Below are positions 7,043 through 9,611 of a stretch of 9,611 bases of DNA, one piece after another. The stretch is from NCBI GenBank assembly GCA_028065725.1, contig JAPTVL010000498.1, positions 1-9,611 on the forward strand, written 5' to 3'. The notes beneath the pieces were generated by a model, which was not told where the DNA came from, did no database searches, and saw nothing but the letters and a program-made list of their open reading frames with translations. This DNA is from Betaproteobacteria bacterium. Its GTDB lineage: Bacteria > Pseudomonadota > Gammaproteobacteria > Burkholderiales > Rhodocyclaceae. Each line of letters starts with the position of its first letter. Position 1 is the first letter of the stretch. Made by a program: the position numbers and the translations under genes.

Positions 7043-7209
7043 CTAGTGTCGTGAATCAGAAATAGGGGAACAAAATGAAACGGATGGATTTTTCCGCAGG
7101 GCAAGGCGCGAGGAGGCGACATAGCTTGGACTATGGCAACGACGAGCAACGCCGCCATGCGGAAAAAGACGCCGTTTTATGTTTCGATATTTCTGATTCA
7201 CGACACTAG
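7043..7209. mobile_element. MITE-like palindromic element with 19-bp terminal inverted repeats in a CTAG target
   Basis: The ends are perfect inverted repeats. GTGTCGTGAATCAGAAATA (7046-7064) is mirrored at 7188-7206, flanked on each side by TA and, counting the outer C and G, by CTAG on both sides. The 161-bp core has no transposase gene. Its interior is also an imperfect palindrome: TTTTTCCGCA (7089-7098) pairs with TGCGGAAAAA (7158-7167), and CATAG (7120-7124) pairs with CTATG (7131-7135) at the apex, so the whole unit can fold into one long hairpin. TA duplication inside CTAG is the known habit of IS630/Tc1-mariner elements, so a non-autonomous MITE of that kind is the best reading. It lies between convergent genes and could act as a two-way terminator. 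Confidence 0.8.
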
Positions 7210-7832
7210 GCCTGCCTGAGGATGGCCTCGACTTCGCTGTCGTCGACCTGCGGAAAGTCGGCGTAGAACTGTCCGACCGCCTGAAAAAACATCGGCGCCT
7301 GCAGGCACACCACCTCGTCGGCGTAACCCTTGATCTTTTCCAGCGTGTCCGGCGGCGCCACCGGCACCGCGCAGATCAGCTTCGCCGGCTTCTTGGCGCG
7401 CAGCGCATGCAGCGCCGAAATCATCGTCGCCCCGGTGGCCAGCCCGTCGTCGACCACGATCACGATGCGACCCGCAGGATCGATCGGCGGCCGCAGCGGC
7501 GTGTACTGGGCGCGCCGTTTCTTGATGGTGTCGAGCTGGGCCTGCTTTTCCTGCGCCAGATAGGTGGGCGTGCCGCCGGCCGATTCGGCGTAGTCCGCGA
7601 TATAGGTCCAGCCCGATTCGTCGATCGAGCCGAGCGCGAATTCCGGATTGAACGGCGCGCGCAGCTTGCGCACCAGCACCACGTCGAGCTCGCCGCCCAG
7701 CGCCTGCGCCAGCCGCTGCCCCATCGGCACCGCCCCGCGCGGAATGGCGAGTATCAACGGATTCTGCCCCTTGTAGGCTTCCAGCGCGACAGCCAGCCGG
7801 TCGGCGGCATGATTGCGATTGGCAAACACCAT
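7206..7832 (-). CDS. Phosphoribosyltransferase family protein
   Basis: This 208-aa protein has a type I phosphoribosyltransferase fold. The PRPP-binding motif is IVVDDGLATGATM (125-137). The N-terminal part has AIPRGAVPMG (29-38) and VVLVRKLRAPFNPEFALGSI (51-70), typical of the stand-alone or hydrolase-fused PRTases often annotated near phosphate or stress genes. A hood-like helical insert covers about 88-115. No nucleobase specificity can be read. A GGAAGGA precedes the ATG at 7832. The DUF504 gene lies 56 bp upstream on the same strand, so the two are probably co-transcribed. The stop codon TAG uses the TA duplication and first base of the palindromic element at 7043-7209, so the coding sequence is undamaged by that insertion. 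Confidence 0.92.
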   Translation of the reverse strand: MVFANRNHAADRLAVALEAYKGQNPLILAIPRGAVPMGQRLAQALGGELDVVLVRKLRAPFNPEFALGSIDESGWTYIADYAESAGGTPTYLAQEKQAQLDTIKKRRAQYTPLRPPIDPAGRIVIVVDDGLATGATMISALHALRAKKPAKLICAVPVAPPDTLEKIKGYADEVVCLQAPMFFQAVGQFYADFPQVDDSEVEAILRQA

Positions 7833-7888
7833 GGTGAATTCCTTCCGTTTCTAAGTTTTCATTCCAGGCTGGCGCGAGGATATGGCCG

Positions 7889-8143
7889 TCAATGTTCGCG
7901 GTGCCAGATCAGCTCGCCGTTCTTGTAGACATCCTTCACCCGGTGAAAGGGGACCTCGTGCGTGTAGCCGTCGGGATCGGTGACCTGGAAGGAAAAGTGA
8001 TCGTCCGGCGTCAGTTGCACCCGCCTGATCGGTACCCGGATCACCTTGTCATCCACGCGGTCGTAGTAGCCGAGCACGAAGCTGCCCTGCGCGAAATCCG
8101 CATCCCAGCGTATCCGGTTGAGCAGTTCATGGATGGGGATCAT
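7889..8143 (-). CDS. DUF504 / MJ1316 RNA cyclic group end recognition domain protein
   Basis: This small 84-aa protein fits the DUF504 (UPF0248) family along its entire length: MIPIHELLNRIRWD at the start, FVLGYYDRVDDKVIRVPIRRV in the middle, then VPFHRVKDVYKNGELIWHR at the end. In other proteins this domain (MJ1316 type) has been proposed from comparative genomics to recognise RNA 2',3'-cyclic phosphate ends; that is a family-level prediction, not shown here. There is no signal peptide or membrane segment. The start ATG at 8143 has only a weak purine stretch (GAAAG) upstream, but it matches the conserved family N-terminus. It is the first gene of a probable two-gene unit with the phosphoribosyltransferase and is divergent from the toxin-antitoxin operon. 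Confidence 0.88.
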   Translation of the reverse strand: MIPIHELLNRIRWDADFAQGSFVLGYYDRVDDKVIRVPIRRVQLTPDDHFSFQVTDPDGYTHEVPFHRVKDVYKNGELIWHREH

Positions 8144-8234
8144 GTCGCTTTCGGGCCGTAGGTGCCAAGGTGGGCTATTTCAATGCTATGCCATCAGTCA
8201 GCGGCGTCCAGTGATACATCGGGGGAAGCCTGTA

Positions 8235-8280
8235 ATGTGCATAAAGCACAAATATATTCTATTATGTGCAATATGAACAT
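8235..8280 (+). promoter_or_regulatory. AT-rich promoter and operator candidate of the Xre-RES operon
   Basis: A perfect palindrome TGTGC-ATAAA-GCACA (8236-8250) and a second copy of its half (ATGTGCA at 8235-8241 and 8264-8270, 29 bases apart) flank TATATT/TATTAT (8253-8265), which can serve as the -10 region. The stretch is strikingly AT-rich compared with its surroundings and lies just upstream of the antitoxin gene. Antitoxins of this class usually repress their own operon through such repeats, so autoregulation is the likely role (inference). Confidence 0.55.
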
Positions 8281-8306
8281 GCATGATGCGAACCAAGGAG
8301 CCCTCG

Positions 8307-8666
8307 ATGAGTCTCGCCGTCGCACATGAAACCGACCGCGCCAGCGTGCTGGCCGAAGCCCTGACCAACGCGGGCAAGCACCTCGGCATGAGCCAGGCCG
8401 AGCTCGGCGCGGTCATCGGCAAGGACCGCTCCGCCATCAGCCGCGGCCGCATCGACCCGGCCAGCAAGGCCGGCGAACTGGCCCTGCTGCTGATCCGCTG
8501 CTACCGCGCGCTCTACGTTCTGGTGGGGGGCAAGCCCGAGCATATGCAGCACTGGATGCAAACCGAAAATCTTCACACCGGCGGTATTCCGGCCGAACAG
8601 GTCAAGACCGTGCAAGGCCTGACCACCGTGCTGGAATACCTGGATGCCATGCGGGGCAAGCTTTAA
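8307..8666 (+). CDS. Xre/MbcA/ParS-type antitoxin (DUF2384)
   Basis: This 119-aa protein is the antitoxin half of a RES-Xre type II toxin-antitoxin pair. Residues about 12-55 form a Xre-like helix-turn-helix (LGMSQAELGAVIGKDRSAISR), the putative operator-binding part. The C-terminal toxin-binding domain (about 66-119) has the family pattern W..T.N..L.GIP.E.....GL..VL.YLDAMRG. I chose the ATG at 8307 because AAGGAG lies seven bases upstream; in-frame ATGs at 8283 and 8286 lack a Shine-Dalgarno and fall close to the promoter. It is followed with no gap by the toxin gene, so both are translated from one message. It should neutralise the toxin by blocking its active site and repress transcription. 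Confidence 0.92.
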   Translation: MSLAVAHETDRASVLAEALTNAGKHLGMSQAELGAVIGKDRSAISRGRIDPASKAGELALLLIRCYRALYVLVGGKPEHMQHWMQTENLHTGGIPAEQVKTVQGLTTVLEYLDAMRGKL

Positions 8667-9413
8667 TTGCCTGACTGGGGGACGTGTCTGGCGGGCACCC
8701 GGCCGGTCAGACTGTCTGGCACGCTGCTGCGGCTGGTGGAAAGCCAGGAACAGGTGGCGACCAATCAATTGGTGAGTTCGCTCGAGCGGCAGGCGGTGCT
8801 GGAAGACCTGCTGGAAGCGACCAAGCCTCGCCTGCGCAAGGGCACCGAATCGCTGCACTATCTGCTGGCGACGCCGTTCCGCTATCCACCGCTGAAGCGC
8901 GGCTCCCGCTTCGGCACGCGCAGCGAACCCAGTCTGTTTTACGGCTCGCTGGCAACCGGAACGGTGCTCGCGGAAGCCGCCTATTACCGTTTTGTGTTCT
9001 GGCATGGCATGGCCCGGCCGCCCGCCGGCAAGCTGGACACCCAGCACACCCTGTTCGGCGCGGCCTACCGCACCGGGCAGGGGCTGCAGTTGCAGGCGCC
9101 GCCATTCGCCGAACACCGCGCCGCGCTCGCCAGTCCCTCGGACTATTGCTCCAGTCAGGCGCTCGGCGCGGCAATGCGTGCGGCCGGCATCGAGGCATTC
9201 GAGTTTGTCTCCGCGCGCGATCCGCAAGGCGGCATCAATGTCGCGCTGTTCATCCCCCGGGCTTTCGCCAAAAAGGAACCCGTCTCGCAGGAGGCCTGGC
9301 TGTGCGAACTCACTGCAGAGCGCGTCCGGTTTCGTGCAGCCCGCGACCGCGACATCCACGACTTCCCGCTCGCACGCTTTCAGGTCGCGGGCAGGCTGCC
9401 TTGGCCGGCGTAG
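8667..9413 (+). CDS. RES-domain toxin (NAD+-degrading family)
   Basis: This 248-aa protein is the toxin of the pair. The RES domain covers about 60-225, with ATPFRYPPLKRGSRFG (68-83), LFYGSLATGTVLAEAAYYRF (90-109) and SDYCSSQALGAAMRAAGIEAFEFVSARDP (158-186). These carry the Arg, Tyr, Glu and Ser residues conserved in the family (candidates R81, Y92, E103, S162 or S163). Characterised RES toxins such as MbcT of Mycobacterium tuberculosis consume NAD+; the same is expected here. The N-terminal region (LRLVESQEQVATNQLV) is typical of the longer proteobacterial RES proteins, which supports TTG 8667 as the start. This TTG follows the antitoxin TAA directly (TAATTG) with little Shine-Dalgarno, suggesting low, coupled translation. 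No active-site damage is seen. Confidence 0.9.
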   Translation: MPDWGTCLAGTRPVRLSGTLLRLVESQEQVATNQLVSSLERQAVLEDLLEATKPRLRKGTESLHYLLATPFRYPPLKRGSRFGTRSEPSLFYGSLATGTVLAEAAYYRFVFWHGMARPPAGKLDTQHTLFGAAYRTGQGLQLQAPPFAEHRAALASPSDYCSSQALGAAMRAAGIEAFEFVSARDPQGGINVALFIPRAFAKKEPVSQEAWLCELTAERVRFRAARDRDIHDFPLARFQVAGRLPWPA

Positions 9414-9439
9414 CGGGCGTGTTCTGCCAACCCCGCCCG
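9414..9439. terminator. GC hairpin after the RES toxin gene, possible terminator
   Basis: CGGGCG (9414-9419) and CGCCCG (9434-9439) pair across 14 bases immediately after the toxin stop, in the 96-bp gap between converging genes. There is no T-tract, so it would be at best a weak or Rho-assisted terminator. Confidence 0.25.
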
Positions 9440-9509
9440 GAGTTCATGCACAACCGGCACCCTCAGGCAGGCCCCGCGAAAAAATGATGGAAGTCTGCCG
9501 GGCCCGGGG

Positions 9510-9611
9510 TCAGCCGATACTGATTTCCTGAAACTGCTGCTGGATTTCTTCGATCTTGTCCCGGTTGTCGATCATCGCATTCACGCAGTGCTCGTCCAGT
9601 TTTTTGCCCGC
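9510..9611 (-). CDS. C-terminal end of a probable HD-GYP phosphohydrolase (partial)
   Basis: The last 33 codons and TGA (9510-9512) of a minus-strand gene are present; the rest lies beyond the right edge. The tail reads AGKKLDEHCVNAMIDNRD followed by KIEEIQQQFQEISIG. It resembles the end of HD-GYP domain proteins, where 'G..lDp..V.a......i..I...f' follows the catalytic core. If correct, the protein would degrade cyclic di-GMP, but no catalytic residues are in the window, so this rests on a short tail only. Confidence 0.55.
   Translation of the reverse strand, partial: AGKKLDEHCVNAMIDNRDKIEEIQQQFQEISIG

Noticed and set aside
6778..7158. Minus-strand open frame running from inside the palindromic element into the adaptor remnant
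   Set aside because: It crosses the element boundary and is antisense to the recognisable adaptor sequence; there is no family match.
8262..9359. Long minus-strand open frame (365 codons) opposite the RES toxin gene
   Set aside because: It is antisense to a well-recognised gene, is a product of high GC codon bias, and shows no recognisable domain or Shine-Dalgarno.
9498..9507. Palindrome CCGGGCCCGG before the right-edge gene
   Set aside because: A 10-bp GC palindrome is expected by chance in such GC-rich DNA and has no neighbouring signal.
1..9611. CRISPR array, rRNA or complete insertion sequence
   Set aside because: No regularly spaced repeats, no rRNA-like sequence and no transposase gene are visible.

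Overview
The window is high-GC, densely packed chromosomal DNA that reads as a betaproteobacterium, possibly of the Thiobacillus/Nitrosomonadales kind. That placement is an inference from protein flavour and GC bias only; there is no rRNA or other marker here. Most genes are housekeeping or signalling. The accessory parts are a decayed transporter locus, a small palindromic mobile-element-like repeat and a toxin-antitoxin pair.

Left part (1-3017, all minus strand): the 5' part of a gene that looks like the helical N-terminus of a GGDEF diguanylate cyclase, preceded (in transcription order) by a NarL/GacA-type response regulator and a soluble PAS-PAS histidine kinase. Kinase and regulator are separated by 37 bp and form a two-component operon.

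Middle (3165-6261, plus strand): a tight three-gene operon with ATGA stop/start overlaps. It encodes a MEMO1-AMMECR1 fusion protein, the AmmeMemoRadiSam radical SAM enzyme and an alpha/beta hydrolase of the dienelactone hydrolase type. The MEMO/AMMECR1/radical SAM trio is conserved in all domains of life, and I know of no firmly settled function for it. It is the best candidate here for an incompletely described system, with the hydrolase as a possible fourth member.

Decayed stretch (6308-7209): the first ~100 codons of a LolD/MacB-type ABC ATPase, with a one-base frameshift after codon 17, are joined directly to the last ~140 codons of a HlyD-type periplasmic adaptor. This looks like an internal deletion. 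It is followed by a ~161-bp palindromic element with 19-bp perfect terminal repeats flanked by TA inside a CTAG target, the signature of an IS630/mariner-type MITE. One end of the element lies on the stop codon of the convergent phosphoribosyltransferase gene and keeps that stop intact.

Right part (7206-9611): on the minus strand a DUF504 (MJ1316-type) protein and a phosphoribosyltransferase. Divergent from them is a Xre/MbcA/ParS antitoxin and RES-domain toxin operon with a palindromic operator candidate in an AT-rich promoter. The window ends with the last 33 codons of a minus-strand gene that resembles the C-terminus of an HD-GYP phosphodiesterase.
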